Positions 55,898 through 62,920 of a DNA stretch of 64,000 nucleotides are shown here, one piece after another. The stretch lies in contig NZ_RJTM01000026.1 in assembly GCF_003725735.1 (NCBI RefSeq), forward strand, positions 34,568 to 98,567. Direction: 5' to 3'. Position numbers and translations under genes: made by a program. The notes beneath the pieces were generated by a model. It was not told where the DNA came from, searched no databases, and saw nothing but the letters and a program-made list of their open reading frames with translations. Numbering within the stretch: the first letter of the stretch is position 1; every line of letters begins with the position of its first letter. This DNA is from Sinomicrobium pectinilyticum (lineage in GTDB: Bacteria > Bacteroidota > Bacteroidia > Flavobacteriales > Flavobacteriaceae).

Positions 55898-56620
55898 ATG
55901 GGCTTATTTTCAAAGAAAAATCTTTCTATTAATCAAATCAACACTATAAACAAAATATTGCCAGAAAACCTACAAAAACCTGATTGGACTGAAGGAGATT
56001 TCAAAGGAGCAGATAGTATTTATAAAAGAGTAGAGCTGAATTTAGAAGGACTAATATCCTCCGTTACTACGGATAATGAAGGATTAAAAAAATTAAATAA
56101 AAAGCTTCATGAGATTGCAGTAAAAAATATTAAAATTTTTAATACTGAACCATTTGATGCTGAATTGTTAGGAATGATAGATATTGGGGTAATACATCGA
56201 TTTGGGGCTAGTTCAACTGGTGATCGTTTTACAGGAGGCGCTATAGGATATGCCATTGAGTCCGTGATTGATGATACATGGACAAAAAGTAACATTCAAG
56301 AAAATGCTGTAAATGAAGTCAAATATAAACTATTAGAGAAGGCAAAGCATTTTTATCCTGATTGCAATTTGTTTTTTAAATATGATGTTGATTTTAGAGA
56401 AATAGGTTCGTCAGGAAATGTTTTTATTTATATGCGAGGTACCGCTGCAAAAGGAGAAAATACTTCTTTGGATTCTGCTTTACAAAAGGCTAAAACAGAA
56501 ATTGTCCACCTTGAAAAAAATATTGAAAAGAAAAAGGAAACTATACAATACTTCCGTGAGGTTAAGAGTAAAATACCTCAAAGCCCTAAACAAATAGAAG
56601 AATATTTGGGAAAAGGGTAG
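55898..56620 (+). CDS. AT-rich protein with a YbjQ/UPF0145-like segment
   Basis: 240 residues from the ATG at 55898 (MGLFSKKNLSINQINTINKI); a TTG 60 bases earlier lies inside a REP remnant and is not a credible start. No signal peptide. Residues about 90-190 contain MIDIGVIHRFGASSTGDRFT and FKYDVDFREIGSSGNVFIYM followed by RGTAA, which resembles the YbjQ-like heavy-metal-binding fold (.G...V.GTAV pattern). The C-terminal 50 residues are a Lys/Glu-rich coiled coil (KAKTEIVHLEKNIEKKKETI). No gene neighbour suggests a pathway. The YbjQ resemblance is by pattern and moderate. Confidence 0.6.
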   Translation: MGLFSKKNLSINQINTINKILPENLQKPDWTEGDFKGADSIYKRVELNLEGLISSVTTDNEGLKKLNKKLHEIAVKNIKIFNTEPFDAELLGMIDIGVIHRFGASSTGDRFTGGAIGYAIESVIDDTWTKSNIQENAVNEVKYKLLEKAKHFYPDCNLFFKYDVDFREIGSSGNVFIYMRGTAAKGENTSLDSALQKAKTEIVHLEKNIEKKKETIQYFREVKSKIPQSPKQIEEYLGKG

Positions 56621-56634
56621 AAAAAACTTCCTTT

Positions 56635-56709
56635 GGCATTCGTTTGTAGAACCATTTCATCTATTCGTTAGCTAAGCAAACTAATTGGCATTCATTGCAA
56701 ACAGACATC
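56635..56709. repeat. Decayed REP-like pair
   Basis: GGCATTCGTTTGTAGAACC at 56635 and GGCATTCATTGCAAACAGAC at 56687 look like the two ends of the paired element, facing each other with a short, deleted centre. Confidence 0.4.
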
Positions 56710-56755
56710 TAAGGCTATTATATACAATTAAGATATAGATTATAGATTTAATACC

Positions 56756-57357
56756 ATGCAAGACACTCTTCATTATACCTTAAGCACAATCCCTCAAGTA
56801 TTAGCTGCACTAATAGCCCTTTTGGGAGTATTTTGGGTTTATAAAGTTGACCATTTGAATAATCGATTAAAAAAGCAGGCAGAAGTTCTAAAAAGAGAAA
56901 TAGATAGTGAAGATGAGGAAAAAGTTGGATTTATTGAAAGGCTCCATAGAGATTTAAAAGAAAAAAAGGGATATACCCATAAGGATATTGAAAGGCTATC
57001 CTATAGAATTGATTCGACTATACACAAGAAGATTATAAGTGGATCTATAATACAATTTGTGATATTCTCGAAGTACAAAAAAACTCAATTGTAGAAAAAG
57101 TAAAGAATGAATATAAAATTATCGATACCGAAAAACATGAGTTAACTCGAAACACGAGAAAAGTTATTAAACTATCAGGAGTTCAAATTATTCTTTGTCT
57201 TGGCCTTTTAATTTTTGTTCCGATTATTAATTCAATTAATTGTTTACCCTATGTCATAATGATTTTCAATTTATTTTTATCCGCTCTGATACTATATTTT
57301 ACAATTGAAACTATTTTAGGAACTTTAAACATAAAAAGAATAGGAAAACATACATAA
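56756..57357 (+). pseudogene. Frameshifted membrane protein with coiled coil
   Basis: The first reading frame runs from 56756 to 57094: a membrane helix (VLAALIALLGVFWVYKVDHL) and a charged coiled-coil stretch (KKQAEVLKREIDSEDEEKVG). A different frame is open from about 57013 to 57357 and gives YKWIYNTICDILEVQKNSIV, more charged helix, then two membrane helices (GVQIILCLGLLIFVPIINSI and YVIMIFNLFLSALILYFTIE). Joined near 57020-57034 by a one-base shift they form one natural protein with an N-terminal and two C-terminal membrane helices. Either a real frameshift mutation or a sequencing error. Codon use is AT-rich like its neighbours. Unknown function. Confidence 0.65.
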
Positions 57358-57381
57358 ATCCAATACATATTCCTCTCCCCT

Positions 57382-57524
57382 GGCGCTCGTTTGCAACGAG
57401 TGCCCAATCGTAAACCGCGTTTGTAACGCCCCTTAAAAGTAAAAGCATCTTAAAATAAAAATTATCGAGGTAAAGAAGCATTGCAAATGCAAGAGACAAT
57501 GGGTACTCGTTGCAAACGAGCACC
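57382..57524. mobile_element. Paired REP-like element (copy B, complete)
   Basis: 143 bases with the same plan as copy A. The left end is identical over 23 bases (arms GGCGCTCGTT / AACGAGTGCC); the right end is GGTACTCGTT / AACGAGCACC. The inner hairpins are GCGTT-TGT-AACGC near 57416 and GCATT-GCA-AATGC near 57478. It lies 39 bases before the RAYT start codon, as expected for a transposase that acts on these ends. Confidence 0.8.
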
Positions 57525-57563
57525 AGATTGAGTTTCTAACTCCCCTTACAATTTTTAAATAAA

Positions 57564-58118
57564 ATGTCCGAAAAATATAAAGTTATAGACAGCACAGTCC
57601 CCACTTTTATAACCCTTACGGTAACGGATTAGGTAGATTTATTTATCCGGCCTGTGTATACAAATATATTGGATGATAGTCTTAATTATTGCATCGGGCA
57701 TAAAGGGTTGGTGGTACATGCGTATGTGTATATGACCAGCCATTTGCATCTTATTGTAAGTTCTACCGGGGAGGAATTGCAAAATATTGTCCGTGATTTT
57801 AAAAAGTTTACTTCCAAACAAATTATAACGGGCATTAAGGAACATCCGGAAAGCAGACGGGAGTGGTTATTGAATAAATTCAGTTATGCAGTCAAACGAA
57901 CCGGAAGGGGTAAACATTACAAGGTATGGAAAGATGGTTTTCACCCGGTGCTGCTGGATACGATAAAAAAAATAGAACAATGAGTGCATTACATCCATTA
58001 CAATCCTATTGCGACAGGAATGATATATGAAGAATCAGCCTGGGTACATAGTAGTTATGGGGCTTATATGGAGGATTGGACGGAGGAACCTAATGTGAAA
58101 TTGCAGACATTGTGGTGA
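57564..58118 (+). pseudogene. REP-associated tyrosine transposase (RAYT), broken by two in-frame stops
   Basis: RAYTs are Y1-type (IS200/IS605-like) nucleases thought to mobilise REP palindromes. The frame from ATG 57564 to TGA 58118 has 184 codons, all in register. It starts MSEKYKVIDSTVPTFITLTV, with the HUH motif in MTSHLHLIVSS (codons 60-62), then IVRDFKKFTSKQI, YKVWKDGFHP, YIHYNPIATGM and a C-terminal SSYGAYMEDWTEEPNVKLQTLW, as in intact family members. It is interrupted by TAG at 57630 (codon 23, where relatives have Trp) and TGA at 57981 (codon 140, probably from CGA). A GTG restart at 57654 would give only a 109-residue piece. Where many IS200-type proteins have a Tyr after FKK, this one has Phe, so the catalytic Tyr cannot be assigned with certainty. 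Confidence 0.85.
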
Positions 58119-58159
58119 ACTATGAAGGATTTTGGAAATATGGATCGGTTTAGTTGACG

Positions 58160-58216
58160 GGCATTACAAATGCAAAAAACAATGGGGATAATGGGCGCTC
58201 GTTTGCAACGAGCGCC
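58160..58216 (+). mobile_element. Right half of the REP-like element, after the RAYT gene
   Basis: Inner hairpin GCATT-ACA-AATGC (58161-58173) is followed by a perfect REP at 58194-58216 with arms GGCGCTCGTT and AACGAGCGCC. With copy B upstream it brackets the RAYT pseudogene, so the whole 57382-58216 stretch may be an old autonomous REP-RAYT unit. Confidence 0.75.
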
Positions 58217-58245
58217 GGAGTGTGTTTTACCAGCCTTCCGGAATA

Positions 58246-58425
58246 TTACGGATAAGAATTTTCAATAGGGGAAGCGGTTTGATTAAACCGGAACATAGTA
58301 CTCTTTTGCATTTTACGGTATAAGTTTTCATTGATAGAAACGGGAACATTTAAATTCGGGAAGAGAATTTCGTACCTGTCTCCCTTTTTCCCCACCAACT
58401 TTACGTTTACAAGTTCTTTCTCCAT
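58246..58425 (-). CDS. Small protein of 59 residues, unknown function
   Basis: MEKELVNVKLVGKKGDRYEI begins a soluble 59-residue protein that continues through FPNLNVPVSINENLYRKMQK to STMFRFNQTASPIENSYP. It has an ATG after an A/T-rich leader, and TAACTTTA (near the -7 consensus) lies 16-20 bases upstream. Codon use and composition look coding. It is convergent with the RAYT unit, 30 bases from its right REP. No family known to me; the ending resembles a short, beta-rich regulator or structural peptide. Confidence 0.5.
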   Translation of the reverse strand: MEKELVNVKLVGKKGDRYEILFPNLNVPVSINENLYRKMQKSTMFRFNQTASPIENSYP

Positions 58426-58614
58426 AATTTAATTTTTTAAAGTTAAACTACTAAGAAGGTACTATATGTATAGGAACGGAAAGGCAAAATGCGTTCCATT
58501 TGAAGGAGAAGACAGGAACAGGTTGTGACATAGGTCAAAATGTCAGTTATCTCTCCTCTTTATATCGTATCACTGATTTTAATTAAACTAATGCTTCCCA
58601 GGAGTTTCCTGCTC

Positions 58615-59073
58615 TTATTCCGTGGCATCGTTGATTTCCACCCAGTATCCGTCGGGGTCGGTAATATAGATTTGTTTTACGCCATCTACCCGGTTGGTAA
58701 CAGCTTGCTTTTCGCCTTTCCAGTTTTCGTAGGCAATTTTGTTTTCATCCAGGACTTTAATAAAATCCGGGACTGAAGCCACAGAAAAGCAAAGATGACT
58801 GTTTTTGTCATGCTCCATAGCAGCCTTTGCGCCCTGTATTAAATGCAAATGAGCACCGGAACCAATGGAAAACCAGGTGTGCTTACCGTCATGAAACGGC
58901 TCGGGTATAGTATCTAGGCCGATGATGTCCCGGTAAAAGTGCGTGCTGTTGGCCAGGTCAACAACGTATACGGCAATATGATTGATAACGGCCCTGGGCT
59001 TTGCTTCCTGGGCGCTGAGTTGAAACGATAACAAAAAATAAAATGAAATGAGAAGCAACAATGATTTTTTCAT
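58615..59073 (-). CDS. Exported VOC (glyoxalase-fold) protein
   Basis: 152 residues from the ATG at 59073, starting with a signal peptide (LLLLISFYFLLSFQLSAQ). The rest is one glyoxalase/bleomycin-resistance fold with two beta-alpha-beta-beta-beta units: AVINHIAVYVVDLANSTHFY near 35, HLCFSVASVPDFIKVLDENK, and the closing YITDPDGYWVEIND with the metal-ligand Glu. His ligands are in INHIAVY and in the second unit's NSHLCF. A periplasmic location is unusual for this fold, as most VOC enzymes are cytoplasmic. Substrate unknown. Confidence 0.8.
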   Translation of the reverse strand: MKKSLLLLISFYFLLSFQLSAQEAKPRAVINHIAVYVVDLANSTHFYRDIIGLDTIPEPFHDGKHTWFSIGSGAHLHLIQGAKAAMEHDKNSHLCFSVASVPDFIKVLDENKIAYENWKGEKQAVTNRVDGVKQIYITDPDGYWVEINDATE

Positions 59074-59284
59074 GGATAATAAATTCACAGGATTAATATT
59101 GGATTTTAGCGTTATGTAATGAAACAGATTGAAAAAGAACGGTTCGTTTTTTATAGCAATGTTTAAAAAAGAATAAAGATAAGTAAAAGAATAAGTTTTT
59201 AAACTTTGGCCGTTCTTCCTCTATTTGTTTGTAATCCGTATGTTTTGAAAAAAGAGTATATTGCTTTGGCTAAACATCACATAG

Positions 59285-59830
59285 ATGCGGATAGAAAAAC
59301 TACTACTTGGATTATTCTGGATTACATTATTTGCATGTGATGCAAATTCTCAAAAAAAGGTTGCACCACAAAATCCTATTGTTCAAAAAAATATTTCGGT
59401 AGGTTATACGGATGAATTTCCCAAGCCGGTTGGATATATCAATGACTTTGAGCAAATACTCACCCCTGAACAAAGAGAAGAACTGGAGAAAGCCTTAAGC
59501 GAATACGAAAGGAAAACGAGCAGGGAGATTGCTGTGATTACCATAGATTCCATTGCTCCGTATCAAGGTATACTTCCCTACACCACGGCTCTTCTAAATA
59601 CATGGGGTGTAGGAAAATCACAAAAAAACAATGGGCTGGTTATTACGATAAGTAAAAACTTAAGACAGGTTGCGATAGGAACGGGCTATGGTACGGAAAA
59701 AATTTTAACGGATGCTGTTTGTAAAAAAATTATAGATAGTATAATGAACCCGGAATTTAAAGATGAAAGGTTTTTTGAAGGTTTGGAGAAAGGATTGGAC
59801 AAAATAAAAGAATACTGGGAGGAGCAATGA
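59285..59830 (+). CDS. TPM-domain lipoprotein
   Basis: 181 residues with a lipobox (LGLFWITLFACDANSQ). The TPM domain (about 55-175) is clear: LTPEQREELEKALSEYERKT, SREIAVITIDSIAPYQGI, WGVGKSQKNNGLVITISKNL and RQVAIGTGYGTEKILTDAVC. TPM proteins form a Rossmann-like domain; in cyanobacteria and plants they assist photosystem II repair and some have phosphatase activity. Here the membrane anchor is the lipid, and no C-terminal membrane helix follows. Its stop overlaps the next gene (ATGA), so the two small genes after it are likely co-transcribed. Confidence 0.85.
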   Translation: MRIEKLLLGLFWITLFACDANSQKKVAPQNPIVQKNISVGYTDEFPKPVGYINDFEQILTPEQREELEKALSEYERKTSREIAVITIDSIAPYQGILPYTTALLNTWGVGKSQKNNGLVITISKNLRQVAIGTGYGTEKILTDAVCKKIIDSIMNPEFKDERFFEGLEKGLDKIKEYWEEQ

Positions 59831-60030
59831 TTAACGAAGAAGAATATGATTTATCCATAGGGCTTATTTGCTTGGGCTTATCTTTTATCTTCCTATATTG
59901 GGAAATTAAAGATTGGAAGTCTACGAATACTAAGGATTATATGATGAAATCTTATAGCATAAATATATTGTTTGGCGTATTTACATTTTTCATGATAGGA
60001 ATTATTAGCCTCTTTAGGTACTTTAGTTAA
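59827..60030 (+). CDS. Small two-helix membrane protein
   Basis: 67 residues with two membrane segments (LSIGLICLGLSFIFLYWEI and INILFGVFTFFMIGIISLFR). The start codon overlaps the stop of the TPM gene as ATGA. Probably an inner-membrane partner of the TPM-domain lipoprotein, but no family is recognised. Confidence 0.6.
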   Translation: MINEEEYDLSIGLICLGLSFIFLYWEIKDWKSTNTKDYMMKSYSINILFGVFTFFMIGIISLFRYFS

Positions 60031-60049
60031 TATTCATTCTGAAAAAAGT

Positions 60050-60277
60050 ATGGCTCCCATAGAATTAATAAAAATGACAATACAAGAAATCTATCATAAA
60101 GCTCAGCAAGTAATCGGTCTTAACGGCATGACCATAAATGAAAGGCTTTGGACAAGTGGATTGATTGATGAATTTGACCATGCTAAAAAATATGACAAGT
60201 CCAAGGCAGAAACAATATTAAAGGCATTACAGGTTGACAAGAATTCCATTCGAAAAATTATGGGAACCATAAAATAA
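60050..60277 (+). CDS. Small soluble helical protein
   Basis: 75 residues (the second ATG at 60074, MTIQEIYHKAQQVIGLNGM, is an alternative start). It is rich in charged helices: ERLWTSGLIDEFDHAKKYDK, SKAETILKALQVDKNSIRKI. The last part looks like a helix-hairpin fold. It starts 20 bases after the small membrane protein and appears to be the third gene of the TPM unit. No family recognised. Confidence 0.5.
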   Translation: MAPIELIKMTIQEIYHKAQQVIGLNGMTINERLWTSGLIDEFDHAKKYDKSKAETILKALQVDKNSIRKIMGTIK

Positions 60278-60339
60278 TTTACATCTCATTATAAACAAGT
60301 TATTTTTCTATAAAAAGAAATTATAGCGTATATTTTAAT

Positions 60340-60378
60340 GAGTGTCCCCCTCTGTAAATAGCATTTGTAAGCCCCCCT
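60340..60378 (+). repeat. Decayed REP-like left arm
   Basis: GAGTG, then GTAAATAGCATTTGTAAGCC, aligns with the left inner part of copy B (GAGTGCCC, GTAAACCGCGTTTGTAACGC). The outer arm is lost. Confidence 0.45.
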
Positions 60379-60443
60379 TTTTTTAAATAAAAAAATCACA
60401 GAAATATAAAAGACGAAAACAGGTATAACTACAATGTGTTTGC

Positions 60444-60451
60444 TAAATTTG
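60444..60451 (+). promoter_or_regulatory. Putative -7 box TAAATTTG of the alkaline phosphatase gene
   Basis: Exact TAnnTTTG match, 55 bases before the ATG at 60507. No clear -33 box at the normal spacing. Confidence 0.4.
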
Positions 60452-60506
60452 AAAACAAATGTGCAAACCATAATAATTCTAAAATCTTATTTATATTCAC
60501 TGAACC

Positions 60507-61646
60507 ATGAAATTACTAGCCAGATTAAGCACACTTACCGTTCTTTTTATTATTTCCGCTTGCAGCATAAATGTAAGCCCAACGGTCAAAACCGACCTGG
60601 AAAACGGGGAAATCACCATAAACCAAACCGGGAAACGCCCTAAAAATATAATACTGATGATCGGTGATGGTATGGGGGTTACCCAGGTTTCCAGTGCCAT
60701 ATACCGGAACAAATCGCTCAATGTAGAGCGGATTACAAACGTAGGTTTCAGCAAAACCAGTTCTTCTTCTGACCTGATTACGGATTCTGCCGCAGGGGCA
60801 ACCGCTTTTTCCATAGGTGAAAAGACATATAACGGTGCCATTGGTGTAGACAAGGACGGGAAACCGAAAGAAACACTGCTGGAACTTCTGGGCAATGATG
60901 GTTATTCTACCGGGCTTATCGCCTCCTGTGCCATTACACATGCCACTCCCGCCAGTTTTTTTGCACACCAGTTAAAACGAAGCATGGAAAATGAAATTGC
61001 TGCCGATATGGTCAACGCCCCGGTAAACCTTTTTATCGGTGGAGGGAAAAAGTATTTCGAAAACCGTGTGGACTCCAAAAAGAAACCTTTTGATAACCGG
61101 AACATCATCAGGGAACTGGAAAGTAAAGGATTTTCTTTTATCAACTCACTTAATGAATTAGAAACGGCTTCCGGCAAGGTAGGCTATTTTATTGCGGACG
61201 ATCAGCCGGAGCCGATCCTTAAAGGGCGGGATGATATTTTGCCGCGTTCCATAGCGCCATCCATCCGTCACCTGCAAAACGAATCGGACAAAGGGTTCTT
61301 CCTTATGGTCGAAGGTTCACAGATAGATTGGGGCGGTCATGCCAATGATGCGGAATACATCATCACGGAAATGATTGATTTTGATAAAGCCATCGGCAAG
61401 GCGCTGGACTTTGCGGAAAAAGACGGTAACACCCTCATTGTCATTACTGCCGATCACGAAACCGGGGGATATTCTCTTCCGTCCAAAGATGGCAACTACA
61501 ATGAACTCGACGGAAAATTCACTACGGGCGGGCACACCGGCGTAATGGTCCCCGTTTTTGCCTATGGCCCGGGCTCGGAAGTTTTTCGCGGTATTTATGA
61601 CAACCACCAGATCTATCATAAGATCAGACAGGTTTTGGGGAGGTAG
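60507..61646 (+). CDS. Alkaline phosphatase lipoprotein
   Basis: Zinc-dependent phosphomonoesterase of the alkaline phosphatase superfamily, 379 residues. The N-terminus has a lipobox (TVLFIISACSINV). Metal and nucleophile motifs: ILMIGDGMGVTQVSSAIYRN (Asp ligand, near 51), the nucleophile Ser in LITDSAAGATAFS near 94, MVEGSQIDWGGHANDAEYII (Asp and His ligands), TADHETGGYS and TTGGHTGVMVPVFAYGPGSE (His ligands). Scavenges phosphate in the periplasm or at the cell surface. Not preceded by an obvious Pho box. REP-like remnants lie on both sides. Confidence 0.93.
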   Translation: MKLLARLSTLTVLFIISACSINVSPTVKTDLENGEITINQTGKRPKNIILMIGDGMGVTQVSSAIYRNKSLNVERITNVGFSKTSSSSDLITDSAAGATAFSIGEKTYNGAIGVDKDGKPKETLLELLGNDGYSTGLIASCAITHATPASFFAHQLKRSMENEIAADMVNAPVNLFIGGGKKYFENRVDSKKKPFDNRNIIRELESKGFSFINSLNELETASGKVGYFIADDQPEPILKGRDDILPRSIAPSIRHLQNESDKGFFLMVEGSQIDWGGHANDAEYIITEMIDFDKAIGKALDFAEKDGNTLIVITADHETGGYSLPSKDGNYNELDGKFTTGGHTGVMVPVFAYGPGSEVFRGIYDNHQIYHKIRQVLGR

Positions 61647-61655
61647 CTGGTTTAT

Positions 61656-61766
61656 AAGCATTGCAAATGCAGAAGACAACAGGTACTCGTAGCAAACAAG
61701 CACCAGACGGGTACCATAAACATTACAACTACAAAAGACAATGGATGCCCGTGTGTAACGGGCACC
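61656..61766 (+). mobile_element. Tandem pair of REP-like right halves
   Basis: GCATT-GCA-AATGC (61658-61670) is followed by a decayed REP GGTACTCGT.GCAAAC.AGCACC (61682-61704), then a second unit: CATTACAACTAC with a REP GGATGCCCGT / AACGGGCACC at 61743-61766. Two right halves in direct order show that the half element can multiply on its own. Confidence 0.6.
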
Positions 61767-61832
61767 ATATGGAGTATTTCAGGTAATTTGCTGCTTTTGA
61801 ATTACCACCAACCCTGTAAATCTCTTTTTAAG

Positions 61833-62405
61833 ATGAAAGAACTACACAACCATATTTGTAAATTCATTGACCTGAATGACGCCGAATTTGAAGCGGTCGC
61901 TTCTTATTTTGAACGGGTTTCGTTACGCAAAAAGGATATCATTTACCGGGCGGGAGATAAGACCCTGGACCACTACTTCGTTATTAATGGTTGTATGCAT
62001 ATGTACTTTATCAATGACAGGGGGACGGAGCAAACAATACAGTTTGCCATTAAGGATTGGTGGATAACAGATTATCTGGCCTTTCAGCATAAAACGGTTT
62101 CGGAGTTTTATATACAGGCGGTAGAATCTTCGGACGTTCTTCGGATCAGCAGGCAAAAACAGGAAGAACTGCTAAAACGCTTTCCAAAAATGGAAACTTA
62201 TTTCAGGACCATTTACCAGATTGCCTATGGCGCTGCCTTAATGCGGATGAAGTATATTTTTGATTATTCCAAAGAAGAAATCTACTTTAAGTTCAGGGAT
62301 GCTTTCCCCGATTTTGTAAACAATGTTCCGCAATACCTGGTGGCCACCTACCTGGGGTTATCCCCGGAATACGTCAGCAAATTAAGGCGGAAAGGCACTT
62401 CTTGA
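61833..62405 (+). CDS. Crp/Fnr family transcriptional regulator
   Basis: 190 residues from the ATG at 61833. The cyclic-nucleotide-binding-like beta-roll (about 15-120) contains LRKKDIIYRAGDKTLDHYFV, INGCMHMYFINDRGTEQTIQ and FAIKDWWITDYLAFQHKTVS, and the C-terminal helix-turn-helix is QYLVATYLGLSPEYVSKLRR. The cAMP-binding RSA-type motif is not seen, so the ligand may differ or be absent. Such short Bacteroidota regulators often sit next to the oxidoreductase or stress genes they control; the next two genes (AhpD-like and DJ-1-like) are the natural candidates. It ends 66 bases before the ATG of the next gene. Confidence 0.88.
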   Translation: MKELHNHICKFIDLNDAEFEAVASYFERVSLRKKDIIYRAGDKTLDHYFVINGCMHMYFINDRGTEQTIQFAIKDWWITDYLAFQHKTVSEFYIQAVESSDVLRISRQKQEELLKRFPKMETYFRTIYQIAYGAALMRMKYIFDYSKEEIYFKFRDAFPDFVNNVPQYLVATYLGLSPEYVSKLRRKGTS

Positions 62406-62437
62406 ACCAGTTCAATTTTATTCCCGGTCATTGCCTG

Positions 62438-62445
62438 TATCTTTG
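62438..62445 (+). promoter_or_regulatory. Putative -7 box TATCTTTG of the AhpD-like gene
   Basis: Exact TAnnTTTG match 26 bases before the ATG at 62472. The -33 region has no clear TTTG. Confidence 0.5.
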
Positions 62446-62471
62446 TTTCATATATTAAAAATCACGTCATT

Positions 62472-62915
62472 ATGGAATCAAGGATTCAGGTAGACAAACT
62501 ACAACCGGAAGCATATAAGGCCATAATAGCCCTTGAGGGGCACCTGTCTAAAACAAGTGAACTTTCCACTACACATAGGGAACTCATAAAAATAAGGGCC
62601 TCGCAAATTAACGGTTGTGCATTTTGTATTGCCATGCACACCAAAGACGCCTTGAAATACGGTGAAACACAGGAACGAATATTTCTTTTAGATGCCTGGA
62701 AAGAAACCAATTTGTTCTCTGAAGAAGAAAAGGTTATTTTAGCCATAACGGAAGAAATTACTTTTATACATCAGAACGGGCTTACACAAAACACGTACAA
62801 CAGGGCTCTTAACTTCTTTTCGGAAACATACCTGGCACAGATTATCATGGCCGTAACCATGATTAATGTCTGGAACAGGATAGCTATAAGTACCCATAAA
62901 CCAATTATACACTGA
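62472..62915 (+). CDS. Carboxymuconolactone decarboxylase / AhpD-like protein
   Basis: 147 residues. MESRIQVDKLQPEAYKAIIA, then the active-site helix QINGCAFCIAMHTKDALKYG with the redox CxxC and the following His (near 55-62), the AhpD signature. Proteins of this type reduce peroxides or act as thiol oxidoreductases; some are true decarboxylases. The Crp/Fnr gene upstream and the DJ-1-like gene 5 bases downstream suggest a small stress-response unit. Expected cytoplasmic. Confidence 0.88.
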   Translation: MESRIQVDKLQPEAYKAIIALEGHLSKTSELSTTHRELIKIRASQINGCAFCIAMHTKDALKYGETQERIFLLDAWKETNLFSEEEKVILAITEEITFIHQNGLTQNTYNRALNFFSETYLAQIIMAVTMINVWNRIAISTHKPIIH

Positions 62916-62920
62916 GTATC

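Noticed and set aside
57564..58118. Stop-codon recoding (selenocysteine or suppression) in the RAYT gene
   Set aside because: Two different stop codons (TAG and TGA) at positions where relatives use ordinary residues, with no recoding element seen. Decay is simpler.
54617..58216. CRISPR array
   Set aside because: The repeats are palindromic, unevenly spaced by hundreds of bases to kilobases and flank genes, and no cas genes occur. They fit REP elements.
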